Source: Coprobacillus sp. CAG:698 (GTDB lineage Bacteria > Bacillota_I > Bacilli_A > ML615J-28 > CAG-698). From it: a stretch of 64,000 bases of DNA. The stretch spans positions 1 through 64,000 of the forward strand of contig HF988712.1 of NCBI GenBank assembly GCA_000431235.1. The letters run 5' to 3'. This document shows, one piece after another, positions 1 to 9,392 of this stretch; the stretch's first letter is position 1, and each line of letters begins with the position of its first letter. The notes under the pieces are model-generated. The model ran no database searches and was not told the DNA's origin. It saw only the letters and a list, made by a program, of their open reading frames with translations. The position numbers and the translations under genes are program-made.

Positions 1-530
1 AATGATGTAGGATACTTAGTAGTTTCGCCTCTTAGTTCTAAGACTTCACCAATTTCTACATCACATGCCCATGATCCACCTTTGAATACTAATATGCCAT
101 TAGTTCCATCACTAATGATAAAACTACGAGCATTGATTGCAACTACTGTTCCTTTAATCTTATAAGTTCCAGTTTCACCTTCTAAAATGTCTTTAATTCC
201 TCCAGTAGGAGCAATCTTTAAATCTTTTGATAGATCAGCTTTTTCTTTTTCATGTTGCATATGTGCAGTTAAAGTAACACTAATAACTTCGCCAGTAGTG
301 TTAAAAATCTTTCCATCATTAGACAATACATCAGTATTTGATGATTCCCATACAATTGTTAAACTACCTATTGATGTAGGCAATTTTAAATCACTTGTAA
401 CATTGTCAACATCGACATCTTCAAAAATCTTATTAAAGCGTAATTCGAAATCAAACTCTGTTGAATTGTCACAACCAACGAAAGCAAATAACATAAAAAA
501 CGCAATAATTAAAGCAAAAAATTTTTTCAT
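1..530 (-). CDS. Lipoprotein with atrophied bacterial Ig-like domain, 3' end cut by window edge
   Basis: Reading the minus strand from the ATG at 530 gives a lipoprotein signal (MKKFFALIIAFFMLFAFVGC), with the lipobox Cys at residue 20. The next ~75 residues (LKLPTSIGSL then VWESSNTDVLSNDGKI) match the atrophied bacterial Ig domain seen on Firmicutes surface proteins. After it comes an OB-like segment (GTVVAINARSFIISDG) resembling the YhcR-type domain of secreted nucleases. The gene runs off the window, so the C-terminal, possibly catalytic, part is not visible. It lies 18 nt downstream of topA on the same strand. The lipoprotein call is safe. The OB-like call is inference. Confidence 0.75.
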   Translation of the reverse strand, partial: MKKFFALIIAFFMLFAFVGCDNSTEFDFELRFNKIFEDVDVDNVTSDLKLPTSIGSLTIVWESSNTDVLSNDGKIFNTTGEVISVTLTAHMQHEKEKADLSKDLKIAPTGGIKDILEGETGTYKIKGTVVAINARSFIISDGTNGILVFKGGSWACDVEIGEVLELRGETTKYPTS

Positions 531-548
531 GAATAATTCTCCTTATAT

Positions 549-2549
549 TTATTTATTTGTATCTGTATTATTGATTTCATCTAAACTCGAATATGTTGTC
601 TTACAATTTGGATATCTATCACAAGCATAGAATAGTTTTCCTTTACTACGCCCTTTTTTAGATATTCTTTCCACAATATGCCCTTCATGACACAAAGGAC
701 ATATTATGCCTGTGTCTTTTACCACTTCTGGTTCTTTTTTCTTGATGAAATGGCAATTAGGATATCCCGAACAAGCAATAAACTCTCCGAAACGTCCATT
801 TCTCTTTACTAGTGGCTTACCACACTCAGGGCATGTTTCCTCAAGCAAAACAGGATAAATCTTCTCCATTTTCTCATCGGCATTTTTAACTAAAGGCATG
901 AAATCATCATAAAATTTTCTAATTTCATTATGCCAATCCATATTGCCTTCAGCAATCTTATCTAAGTCATCTTCCATTGAAGCAGTATATTTAACATTTA
1001 TAATTGTATTGAAATATTCATTTAATCTATCACTAGTAAGCATTCCTTGTTCAGTTGGCACTAGTGCTTTGCTTTGTATTTTTACATATAATCTATTTTT
1101 TAATGTTTCCACAGTTTGAGCATATGTAGAAGGTCTACCAATGCCTAATTCTTTCATTTTATTAATGATTCTACCTTCACTATATCTAGTAGGTGGATTT
1201 GTGAATTTTTGTTCACTTGATATATTTGTTTTAGTAAGTTCTTCACCTATTTCCATTTCTGGAAGATTTTTTGTATCTTCGTCATCTGGATCATGATATA
1301 TACATAAATAACCATCAAATTTGATTCTTTCACCTGTAGCTTCAAAAATATAACCATTATTATCTATTTTTATTTTTTCATCCTCAATAATAGCAGGTGA
1401 CATTAATGATGCTAAAGCTTTAGTATATATTAAATTATATAGTTTAAACTCATCATTTGTTAAGTATTTCTTTATTGATTCTGGTGTATAATCTAACTTA
1501 GAAGGTCTAATCGCCTCATGTGCATCTTGAACATTTTTATCTTTTGAAGATGCTTGAACATAGCCCTTATAATAATTATCCCCATATGTAGAAATAATTT
1601 TATCTTTAGCACTATTAATAAACTCATTAGATAAACGAACCGAGTCAGTACGCATATAAGTTATTAAACCTACACGTTCACTAGCTAATTCCACACCTTC
1701 GTATAATGTTTGTGCAACCATCATAGTTTTCTTTGCATTGAATCCTAGTTTACTATATGATTCCTGTAATAATGAAGATGTTGTGAAAGGAGGTTTTGGA
1801 GATTTAACACGATCCTTGTTATTAATCTCTTTAACTATAAATCTATCACTTAGGTTTGTTAATACTTCATTAGTTTCAGCTTCGTTAGTAAGTTTAATCT
1901 TTTCATCTTTATAACTTACTAGTTTAGCTCTAATTTTTCTATTTTTCTTTGTGAAATCAAGAAATATATCCCAGTATTCTTCAGGAACAAACTTTTGAAT
2001 TTCTCTTTCACGATCAACGATAAGTTTTAATACTACGCTTTGTACACGTCCAGCAGACTTCGAACCAATCTTTCTTTGTAAAAGTTTAGACAAACTAAAA
2101 CCAATAATTCTATCGAGAATACGTCGTGACTCTTGAGAATGAACTAGATTTATATCTATTTCTCTTCCGTTTTCAAGAGATTTTAAAACAGCTCCCTTTG
2201 TAACTTCATTAAAAACGATTCTTTCAAATGGTTTTTGTGATAAACCTAAAACTTCATATAAATGCCAACTAATTGCTTCTCCCTCACGGTCAGGATCGGT
2301 TGCCAAATATACATAATCAGCTTTTTTAACTAAACTTTTTAATTCTCTTATTACAGGAAGTTTATCCTGCAACAATTTATACATAGGTTGAAAATTATTT
2401 TCGATGTCTACACCAAAACCTCCGTAACCTCTTGTTGTTAAATCGCGAATATGACCTTTGCATGATGTAACAACAAATTCATTACCCAAATACTTTTCTA
2501 CGGTTTTTGATTTTGCCGGGCTTTCCATAATAACTAATTTCGTACCCAT
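549..2549 (-). CDS. topA: DNA topoisomerase I (type IA)
   Basis: Relaxes negatively supercoiled DNA through a 5'-phosphotyrosyl intermediate. The N-terminal TOPRIM domain shows LVIMESPAKS and DPDREGEAISWH (metal-binding acidic residues). The catalytic Tyr is in VGLITYMRTDS. Two C-terminal four-Cys zinc ribbons are visible (CPECGKPL...CSGYPNC and CPLCHEGH...CDRYPNC). Length about 666 aa, slightly short of the Bacillus enzyme. I chose the ATG at 2549 over the one at 2573 because AAAAGGAA (2561-2568) lies just upstream of it and the first ATG has no ribosome binding site. Confidence 0.97.
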   Translation of the reverse strand: MGTKLVIMESPAKSKTVEKYLGNEFVVTSCKGHIRDLTTRGYGGFGVDIENNFQPMYKLLQDKLPVIRELKSLVKKADYVYLATDPDREGEAISWHLYEVLGLSQKPFERIVFNEVTKGAVLKSLENGREIDINLVHSQESRRILDRIIGFSLSKLLQRKIGSKSAGRVQSVVLKLIVDREREIQKFVPEEYWDIFLDFTKKNRKIRAKLVSYKDEKIKLTNEAETNEVLTNLSDRFIVKEINNKDRVKSPKPPFTTSSLLQESYSKLGFNAKKTMMVAQTLYEGVELASERVGLITYMRTDSVRLSNEFINSAKDKIISTYGDNYYKGYVQASSKDKNVQDAHEAIRPSKLDYTPESIKKYLTNDEFKLYNLIYTKALASLMSPAIIEDEKIKIDNNGYIFEATGERIKFDGYLCIYHDPDDEDTKNLPEMEIGEELTKTNISSEQKFTNPPTRYSEGRIINKMKELGIGRPSTYAQTVETLKNRLYVKIQSKALVPTEQGMLTSDRLNEYFNTIINVKYTASMEDDLDKIAEGNMDWHNEIRKFYDDFMPLVKNADEKMEKIYPVLLEETCPECGKPLVKRNGRFGEFIACSGYPNCHFIKKKEPEVVKDTGIICPLCHEGHIVERISKKGRSKGKLFYACDRYPNCKTTYSSLDEINNTDTNK

Positions 2550-2643
2550 AATTTTATCAATTCCTTTTCTCATTCAATTATAACATTAAGATTTTAACTA
2601 TGCAAGCAAAATTTACAATTTGTCTAACATATAGCATTAATTT

Positions 2644-2979
2644 CTATTTTGTTACAACTGCTAAAAGAACTAAATCCTCCTCATAAATATTTTTAATTGA
2701 GTGATTACGTCCTTTTTTGCATATCGATATCATACCCTCTTCGATAACACTTTCTTTGCCATCGATGATAATAATACCTTTATTCTTTAGAACATAAATC
2801 ATCTCTTCATCCTCTTCATGAGTATGAATACCTATACTTGATCCCATTGGAATTGTTATTTTAGCATACATTTTCATTGCATCTAAAACGGGAGTAACTT
2901 TTTGAAGAAATATGCTACCTTCGCCTCCACGCATATTATCTATTTTAACTTTTTCGAAATCATTAATATTTTTAATCAT
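2644..2979 (-). CDS. Small single-domain cupin protein
   Basis: About 111 aa forming one cupin barrel. Motif 1 is IGIHTHEEDEEMIYVLKNKG with its His/His/Glu metal ligands. Motif 2 is around GRNHSIKN, preceded by VIEEGMISICKKG. Single-domain cupins bind small ligands or a divalent metal. No specific substrate can be assigned. The ATG at 2979 is preferred over 2994 because the upstream codons contain AAAGGA at the right spacing. It follows the lipoprotein gene at 2995-3837 closely, so the two are probably co-transcribed. Confidence 0.8.
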   Translation of the reverse strand: MIKNINDFEKVKIDNMRGGEGSIFLQKVTPVLDAMKMYAKITIPMGSSIGIHTHEEDEEMIYVLKNKGIIIIDGKESVIEEGMISICKKGRNHSIKNIYEEDLVLLAVVTK

Positions 2980-2994
2980 ACTTGTTCCTTTCAA

Positions 2995-3837
2995 TTACTT
3001 AATATCAATACTTGTAAAGTAAGTATTCGTTGTGGTGTTACCATTAGTTTCATGCATATTTATTTGACAATATGCAGCAACTATACCTTGCTTTTTATCT
3101 ATTTTTTCATCAGAAACTGATATATAATTTCCATTTTTAAATTCATAATGATATAATCCCAAATAAGGATATACATTTCCATCGTTACCTTTCACAAATA
3201 TTTGCATATCAATGTGTCCAGTTTTTGCTGATGGAATACTTGCATTTACTTTATATCGTTCATAGTTTTCATCAGAATTACTTTCTTTTGTCATATATAT
3301 TTCAAAAGGATTTGTATCACTATAATCTTTTTTATTATCAAAAAATAAAATATCTTCGCTTAAACTGAATTCTTTATCATAAGCAATTCCTTCATTTGCA
3401 TCTTCATCAAAGATTTCATAAGAATATTTTACTCTAAGCATTATCTTATCGACTATACTTTTCAAATCATAATATGGCATAAAATTTTGTCCATACTTTC
3501 TAAGTGCTCCATCGATATTATCAAAAATATGATAATCGCATAAAAACTCACCATTAGCTAGATAATAATCAAATTGATAATATTTATATAATCTATTAGT
3601 ACGATTACCTTTTTCAAAATTCATATATAATGTCATAGAATATAATAAATCTTGATTTAAAAGTTTATTCTTTATAACTATATAAGGACTGACATCTTCA
3701 CATTCTAGTAAATGAGTTCCATTTACTCTCTGAAAGTTTTCAATTTCTTCAGGTTTCTTAGGAGTATAGCCTTTTTCTTTACACGATATTCCTAGAAAGC
3801 ATACAACCATCATGATTAAAATTAAATATTTTTTCAT
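2995..3837 (-). CDS. Putative lipoprotein of unknown function
   Basis: 280 aa with a lipoprotein signal peptide (MKKYLILIMMVVCFLGISC, lipobox Cys 19) followed by KEKGYTPKKPEEIENF. The rest is a soluble, charged, beta-rich sequence with no domain I recognise. It lies between rnhB (11 nt away) and the cupin gene. It is probably anchored outside the membrane through diacylglycerol-Cys. Function not assigned. Confidence 0.75.
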   Translation of the reverse strand: MKKYLILIMMVVCFLGISCKEKGYTPKKPEEIENFQRVNGTHLLECEDVSPYIVIKNKLLNQDLLYSMTLYMNFEKGNRTNRLYKYYQFDYYLANGEFLCDYHIFDNIDGALRKYGQNFMPYYDLKSIVDKIMLRVKYSYEIFDEDANEGIAYDKEFSLSEDILFFDNKKDYSDTNPFEIYMTKESNSDENYERYKVNASIPSAKTGHIDMQIFVKGNDGNVYPYLGLYHYEFKNGNYISVSDEKIDKKQGIVAAYCQINMHETNGNTTTNTYFTSIDIK

Positions 3838-3848
3838 ATATACCTCTT

Positions 3849-4451
3849 TTATAAATATTTCTTTACAGGAGCAAATGATTTTCTATGAATAGGGCAAACT
3901 CCATATTTTTCTAATAACTCTAAGTGCCTTTTAGTAACATACCCTTTATGCTTTTTAAATTCATATTGAGGATAAATTTTATCTAAATCTTCCATTATTC
4001 TATCTCTCGTTACTTTGGCAAGAATTGAAGCAGCAGCAATAGAGCCACTTTTTTGGTCTCCTTTAATTAAACTCAAAACCGGGATATCGACATCTAAATT
4101 CATACAATCAGTTAACACATAATCAGTCATCTTCATGCGTTCTACGCATCTAGTCATCGCTAGTTTGCTAGCTTCATAGACATTTAATCTATCAACATCC
4201 TCAACAGAAATAACCTCAATTTCATAATATAAAGCATCTTTCTTTATAATATCAAATAATTCATCTCGTTTTTTAGGTGTTAGTTTTTTAGAGTCATATA
4301 AATAATCTAATTTATAACCAACTGGAAGGATAACACCACTAGCAACTAGTGGACCTGCCATAGGTCCTCTTCCTGCTTCATCGCATCCGCAAATGTACTT
4401 GTAGCCTTGTTTATTTAATTCTTCTTCGTACTTATATATATCTTGTATCAT
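3849..4451 (-). CDS. rnhB: Ribonuclease HII
   Basis: 200 aa. Cuts the RNA strand of RNA-DNA hybrids and removes misincorporated ribonucleotides. It has the RNase HII signature YICGCDEAGRGPMAGP (catalytic Asp-Glu), the second Asp in YVLTDCMNLD, and a conserved region around GDQKSGSIAAASILAKVTRD. The C-terminal HKGYVTKRHLELLEKYGVCP matches the family end. It overlaps rbgA by 4 nt (4448-4451), the usual Firmicutes rbgA-rnhB coupling. Confidence 0.97.
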   Translation of the reverse strand: MIQDIYKYEEELNKQGYKYICGCDEAGRGPMAGPLVASGVILPVGYKLDYLYDSKKLTPKKRDELFDIIKKDALYYEIEVISVEDVDRLNVYEASKLAMTRCVERMKMTDYVLTDCMNLDVDIPVLSLIKGDQKSGSIAAASILAKVTRDRIMEDLDKIYPQYEFKKHKGYVTKRHLELLEKYGVCPIHRKSFAPVKKYL

Positions 4452-5275
4452 ATTTTATCTAAAGTAATTTTTCCTATTCTAGCGTTTTTGAAATCGTTCA
4501 AAATGATATCATATCCTTTCTCATACTCATCTTTTTTATTACCTCTTTTTTGAAGAACTTCTTCGATTATTCTAACTGTATCTTGGTTCATTGATACATT
4601 ATACCTTTTTTCAAATAGATCTGGATAATTCTCTTTAAGAAAATCTATTAAGTAAAAAGTTAGATCTTCTTTAGGTAGTATTTCATCTTTGATTGCTCCC
4701 GTAAGTGCTAAGTGAATACCTATTTTTTTATCATCAAACTTTGGCCATAAAACTCCTGGAGTATCTAAAAGTTCAAGATTTTGGTTTAAGCGAATCCATT
4801 GCTGAGCCTTCGTAACACCTGGCATATTGCCAACATTAGCCACTTTTTTTCCAGCTAATTTGTTAATTAAAGTTGATTTGCCAACATTAGGTATACCAAC
4901 AATAATTGCTCTAATGGGACGCATTTTCATTCCTCTTTTTAAATCTCTTTCAATCTTTTCTTTTAAGATTTCCTTCGCAAGAGTTTCAATTTTTTTTACA
5001 TTTAGTCCAGAAATAGAATCTATGGAAATAGCCTTTTTACCTTGATTAAGAAAATACTTTTCCCATTTTTTAGTCATATTATTATCAGCCATGTCAGATT
5101 TTGTTAATATCATTAGCTGAGGTTTATTTTTTAGTATCTCCATAGCCATAGGGTTTTGTGAAGAAATAGGTATTCTAGCATCAACCAAAACTAAAGCTAT
5201 ATCAACGACTTTTAATTTCTCCTCGATTTCTCTTCTGGCTTTGGCCATATGACCTGGAAACCATTGAATATTCAT
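4448..5275 (-). CDS. rbgA: Ribosome biogenesis GTPase RbgA/YlqF
   Basis: 275 aa circularly permuted GTPase required for late 50S assembly. It starts with the family hallmark NIQWFPGHMAKARREI. The G motifs come in permuted order: G4 ILTKSDMAD, then G1 GIPNVGKSTLINKLAGKK, then G3 DTPGVLWP. The C-terminal all-alpha ANTAR-like region follows. It is translationally coupled to rnhB downstream. Confidence 0.97.
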   Translation of the reverse strand: MNIQWFPGHMAKARREIEEKLKVVDIALVLVDARIPISSQNPMAMEILKNKPQLMILTKSDMADNNMTKKWEKYFLNQGKKAISIDSISGLNVKKIETLAKEILKEKIERDLKRGMKMRPIRAIIVGIPNVGKSTLINKLAGKKVANVGNMPGVTKAQQWIRLNQNLELLDTPGVLWPKFDDKKIGIHLALTGAIKDEILPKEDLTFYLIDFLKENYPDLFEKRYNVSMNQDTVRIIEEVLQKRGNKKDEYEKGYDIILNDFKNARIGKITLDKI

Positions 5276-5277
5276 TT

Positions 5278-6237
5278 TTATTCCTCCAAATCTTGTTCGT
5301 CTAAACTAAGTATTTTTTTCCAATCAAACAAAGAATTAACTTGATATTTTATACAACCAACTATATGCTTTTTTTGGAAAAGACCTAAACGGCGACTATC
5401 TAAGCTTTCATCACGGTTATCTCCCATCACGAAATAATAACCTTTTTCGATTACATAATTATTTTTACTTTCGTCATATGTTAAACCTTCTCCAATAAAG
5501 TTATCTAAATTAAAGTTTATTTTATATCCGCATTTCACATAATAGTTATCATTAACTACTATATATAATTCATTCTCATATTCATTTATTGCTTTTTCTT
5601 CAATTTTTAATGTATCATATTCCGAAGCTATTAGTCTTTTAATCAATAGATCTCCTGTATTCAAATTATTGATCTGGATGTATCCACAATCTAAACATTT
5701 TAATCTATCAGATTTATATTTCTTAAGATTTGTGGAAGAACATCTATGACAATGCTTAGACGTTTTCCCAAATTCATTATATTCTGGATTTGTATCCTCA
5801 TCATAATATAAAACAATAACATCACGATTTTTTACATTTGAAGTACTACGACCTATTATAACATCACCATTATAAAAAGTTTTTTCCATAGAAGGTCCAT
5901 CTACTTCAGCTCTAAAGAAACCAAAAGCAAAAAATGCTTGAATTAAACAACATGCGATAATAAAAAGAGTAAAGAAATCACTAATTTCAAAAGCTACCTT
6001 ACAAATCTTTTTGTTTCTATACTCATTTTCATATTTTAGAAAAGGAAATGTAAAGATAAGAGATATCATTGCCAAAAATGATAGGATAAAATAAGCATAA
6101 GTTATCACATTATTTATCCCTAATTTTACATTTAGAAGAATAAAGAGAACAGCTGTTGATACAACACAACAGACTGTTTTCTTTATAATAATTTCATTTA
6201 AATCACATTTATTTTTTTCTTTTTTCATATTATTCAT
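5278..6237 (-). CDS. lepB: Signal peptidase I with inserted zinc-ribbon-like module
   Basis: 319 aa. Cleaves signal peptides of exported proteins at the membrane. The N-terminus has three hydrophobic segments (roughly residues 18-40, 43-65, 85-110). The catalytic Ser is in VDGPSMEKTF (~118), the Lys in LLIKRLIAS (~198), and GDNRDESLDSR is box E. Between the Ser and Lys boxes (~160-186) sits CHRC...CLDC, a four-ligand pattern typical of a zinc ribbon and not part of standard SipS/LepB. Start uncertain: the ATG codons at 6237 and 6228 are both possible. It overlaps the end of the upstream translocase gene by 8 nt. Confidence 0.9.
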   Translation of the reverse strand: MNNMKKEKNKCDLNEIIIKKTVCCVVSTAVLFILLNVKLGINNVITYAYFILSFLAMISLIFTFPFLKYENEYRNKKICKVAFEISDFFTLFIIACCLIQAFFAFGFFRAEVDGPSMEKTFYNGDVIIGRSTSNVKNRDVIVLYYDEDTNPEYNEFGKTSKHCHRCSSTNLKKYKSDRLKCLDCGYIQINNLNTGDLLIKRLIASEYDTLKIEEKAINEYENELYIVVNDNYYVKCGYKINFNLDNFIGEGLTYDESKNNYVIEKGYYFVMGDNRDESLDSRRLGLFQKKHIVGCIKYQVNSLFDWKKILSLDEQDLEE

Positions 6238-8431
6238 ATCTGCTTTGAAGAATACTTTCTAATTCTTCAATATCATTAATAATTACATCTCGAGCTTTAC
6301 CAGGTATATTTTGATTAGATACTATACCTAAGTCTGCTAAACCGATAATAACTTTATTGGCTCTGTTAAAACCTATTCCATAAGTGGTTGTGATTTGATT
6401 TGCTGAACATTTTCTATTACGGAAAACAAATCTTGCAATTTCCTCAAACATTGGATCATCAAAAACATCACTTCCGTTTGAACTATCAGTTTGTTCAACT
6501 TGTTTACGAATATCATCATGTGTAAACATATATTCTGTTTTGAAATTTGAATCAATAAAATATTGAGATAAGCGATCTAATTCTTTAGAACTTACATATG
6601 CTCCTTGAATACGTATATCGTTATTGCCTTTATTTAAAAGCATATCGCCCTTACCTAATAATTTTTCAGCACCACTATGGTCAAGAATTGTTTGCGAATC
6701 CACATAACTCTTAACTTTTAAAGCTATTCTACAAGAAATATTATTCTTTATTGTTCCACTAATAACATCTGTTGAAGGACGTTGTGTAGCAATTATTAAA
6801 TGAATTCCAATACTACGTGCTTTTTGTGTTAATCTTTGAACAGTTACTTCTAGAGAATCACTTGCTGTATTCATTAAATCAGCAAACTCGTCAATTATAA
6901 CAACAATATAAGGCATTATATTTAAACCATTCTCACGAGCATATTCATTATAATCTGCTATAGTACGTTTACGATTAGCTTTTAAGAAATCATAACGTCT
7001 ATCCATTTCATCAACACACCATTTAAGTGTAGCTGTAGCAAGTTTTGGGTCATCTATAATTGGAGTAGCTAAATGTGGAATATCTTCGAAATATGTAAAC
7101 TCATTTCTCTTAGGGTCAACAAGGATAATTTTAACTTCCTCTGGTGTGGCTTTGTAAATAATGCTTAAAATCATAGAATACAAGCAAATTGTTTTACCAG
7201 ATCCTGTTGTTCCGGCAACAATTCCATGAGGCATATCAGCTATATCAATATTAACTGGATCTCCGCTTATGTTTAATCCTAATACACAATCTAATGGTTT
7301 TCCACCATTTCTTGTTTTACTACCTTTTTTACGAATTCTTTCTAGATCCTCTGTTATCATATTGCCAAATAAGATTGTGTCAGTAGTTACATTAGGAACT
7401 TCTATACCTACTGTAGCTTTACCAGGAATTGGAGCTTCAATACGGATTTGTGTGCATTTTAAATCCATTTGTAAGTTTTTATTTATTGAACCAATTTTAT
7501 TAACATTTACACCAGCATCAAGTTTAACTTCGAACTGTGTAACAGTAGGACCTTTTGTATAAGCTATAACTTTTCCACCGATTTTAAAATCTTCTAACTC
7601 TTTGTTAATAACACTAATTTGATAGTTAATCTCATTAATATTACTATTAGATGTTGTTCCATTACGATCCAAAAGTTCCAATGGTGGAAATACATAATCA
7701 CTCTTTTTACGAGGGGATAAATTTGAAGGTTTTGGTGAAGGTTTTTCATAGTTCTTCACAACCTCGATAACATTTTCTTTTTTAACCTCAGGTTTATAAA
7801 CATTATTAGGCTTATATTCATTTTCGGTTTTTTTAGTATCATCATCTACATGTGTAAAACGAGGTTCTGGGTAAACAGTAGTCTTACGCACTTCTTCATA
7901 CTTTGGAGTTACAACTTTATCATCTGTAAAATCTTCGTATAAAGGATTTTTAATTTCTATCTCTTCATCATTATTTTTTTCTTCTTTAACGAAAGTTTTC
8001 TCTTCTCTAGAAGCTATTACTTTACTTTCTCTTTCCATTCTTTCTTGATAATCACGATAATATGTTCCGTATGTACGACGATTTCTCTCTAGTTCTTCTT
8101 CTTTATTAACTCCTTCACCTTTTAAATCAGCAAGGTTAGATTTTTTAATTCCACTATCACCTTCACGTCGATAATAAGAAGGTATTCTATCAGGATTATA
8201 TTTCTCTTCTTTATTATCTTTAATATTATCTGGAGAAATTATTTTAAGATCATCTTTTTTTGTATCCAAGCCCTCATATTGTTTGCCACCATTTCCATAT
8301 CTTACATGGGGATATACGACTTCATCCTTAGTTTTAGAGCCTCCATATGGCGAAACAAATTTGCTTTGGGGTTTCTTTTGTTCTGGTTCATCATCAATTC
8401 TTGCGATTACGAAATTTCTTTTTTTAGTCAT
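6230..8431 (-). CDS. sftA: FtsK/SpoIIIE-family DNA translocase without membrane anchor (SftA-like)
   Basis: 733 aa. The first ~240 residues are charged, low complexity and rich in E/K/R, with no transmembrane segment. Then come the alpha/beta motor with Walker A GTTGSGKT (~405-412) and Walker B YIVVIIDEFADL (~513), and a C-terminal winged-helix gamma domain (~660-730, CSANQITTTYGIGFNRANKVI). FtsK proteins pump chromosome DNA at the septum. SftA of Bacillus is the soluble type. The upstream gene at 8424-9218, overlapping by 8 nt, encodes a single-pass membrane protein that could be a partner. A SpoIIIE-like role cannot be excluded. Confidence 0.9.
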   Translation of the reverse strand: MTKKRNFVIARIDDEPEQKKPQSKFVSPYGGSKTKDEVVYPHVRYGNGGKQYEGLDTKKDDLKIISPDNIKDNKEEKYNPDRIPSYYRREGDSGIKKSNLADLKGEGVNKEEELERNRRTYGTYYRDYQERMERESKVIASREEKTFVKEEKNNDEEIEIKNPLYEDFTDDKVVTPKYEEVRKTTVYPEPRFTHVDDDTKKTENEYKPNNVYKPEVKKENVIEVVKNYEKPSPKPSNLSPRKKSDYVFPPLELLDRNGTTSNSNINEINYQISVINKELEDFKIGGKVIAYTKGPTVTQFEVKLDAGVNVNKIGSINKNLQMDLKCTQIRIEAPIPGKATVGIEVPNVTTDTILFGNMITEDLERIRKKGSKTRNGGKPLDCVLGLNISGDPVNIDIADMPHGIVAGTTGSGKTICLYSMILSIIYKATPEEVKIILVDPKRNEFTYFEDIPHLATPIIDDPKLATATLKWCVDEMDRRYDFLKANRKRTIADYNEYARENGLNIMPYIVVIIDEFADLMNTASDSLEVTVQRLTQKARSIGIHLIIATQRPSTDVISGTIKNNISCRIALKVKSYVDSQTILDHSGAEKLLGKGDMLLNKGNNDIRIQGAYVSSKELDRLSQYFIDSNFKTEYMFTHDDIRKQVEQTDSSNGSDVFDDPMFEEIARFVFRNRKCSANQITTTYGIGFNRANKVIIGLADLGIVSNQNIPGKARDVIINDIEELESILQSRYE

Positions 8432-9218
8432 TTTTTTCTTCTCCTATCATTTTTTCAATTTCTTTTATTGCCTTATTTGTTTCGATATCTTCTTCTTTAA
8501 AGGCTTTTTTACTATATATATTACTTGTTTCTACACCTATAACTTCTATAATTGTTGAAGAAATTTTATTAACAATCATATTATAGGGAATATCAAACAT
8601 TAATTTTTTGACCCAATAAACTGGGTTTAAAAAATTCAAAGCCGTCCACAATCCTTTCGCAACAGGTTTAATCTTCATTTTTTCTGTAGCCTTGACTATC
8701 CTATTTTCATCATATTTCTTCTTCATATCAAGTAAATGAGCAATCGAAGAAATCTTCATTTTCTTTACTTTTGATAAAACTTTACCAGAAAAGATTTTTT
8801 CAATTCTTTTCATTATATAATAATCTAAACTTATAAGTTCTTCTATTGACAATTCAAATAAAGGATATTGAGAATTAGGATAATATGTTCTTGCAATATC
8901 ATTAATTAAATCCCATGACATTGACTTAAGATCGGTTAACTTTTCACTAGTTTTCTTCGAAGAAACTTCTTCTTTATATTTGTTTTTACAATTTTCAATA
9001 ATTATTCTTATTTCTTCATCGCTTATTTCATTTGTTTCGCTATCACTTATATTTTTGCTATCTTTTTTTATAGAAATAACAAAAACTAATAAGTATATCA
9101 AGAAGCATAAAGCAAATCCTATAACTATTCCTATAATAAAAGGGATAAAATCAACGAATGAAGCATTACCTAATTTATGAAAATATTCTTGCACGCTTTC
9201 TGTAAAACTTAGAATCAT
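8424..9218 (-). CDS. Single-pass membrane protein coupled to the FtsK-like gene
   Basis: 264 aa with one strong hydrophobic segment at residues ~22-50 (FVDFIPFIIGIVIGFALCFL and onwards) and a mostly helical, Lys-rich cytoplasmic region. I recognise no family. It overlaps the FtsK/SftA-like gene by 8 nt, so the two are translated together. The translocase here lacks its own membrane anchor, and this protein might supply one (inference). It is the first gene of a likely operon running to topA or beyond. Confidence 0.75.
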   Translation of the reverse strand: MILSFTESVQEYFHKLGNASFVDFIPFIIGIVIGFALCFLIYLLVFVISIKKDSKNISDSETNEISDEEIRIIIENCKNKYKEEVSSKKTSEKLTDLKSMSWDLINDIARTYYPNSQYPLFELSIEELISLDYYIMKRIEKIFSGKVLSKVKKMKISSIAHLLDMKKKYDENRIVKATEKMKIKPVAKGLWTALNFLNPVYWVKKLMFDIPYNMIVNKISSTIIEVIGVETSNIYSKKAFKEEDIETNKAIKEIEKMIGEEKND

Positions 9219-9240
9219 AATTACTCCTTTCCTCTTATTT

Positions 9241-9269
9241 ATTTTACACTAAAATCAATAAAAAAACAA
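9241..9269 (-). promoter_or_regulatory. Sigma-A-type promoter for the FtsK-like operon
   Basis: Minus strand -35 TTGTTT (9264-9269) and -10 TAAAAT (9241-9246) with a 17-nt spacer. It lies ~25 nt upstream of the ATG at 9218, with AGGAAAGGAG as ribosome binding site in between. Confidence 0.5.
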
Positions 9270-9392
9270 GTCATAAAGACTTCATTTTTCATTTAATCAC
9301 ACACTATTCAGTTTTTGTTATTTTCTGTAATTTTTTTATTTCCTTTTATAAAAGAATATGTTATTATATTATAAAAGAAAAGGATAAACATT

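Noticed and set aside
187..630. Plus-strand ORF over the lipoprotein and topA end
   Set aside because: It is antisense to the lipoprotein with a normal signal peptide and to the topA 3' end; a shadow frame.
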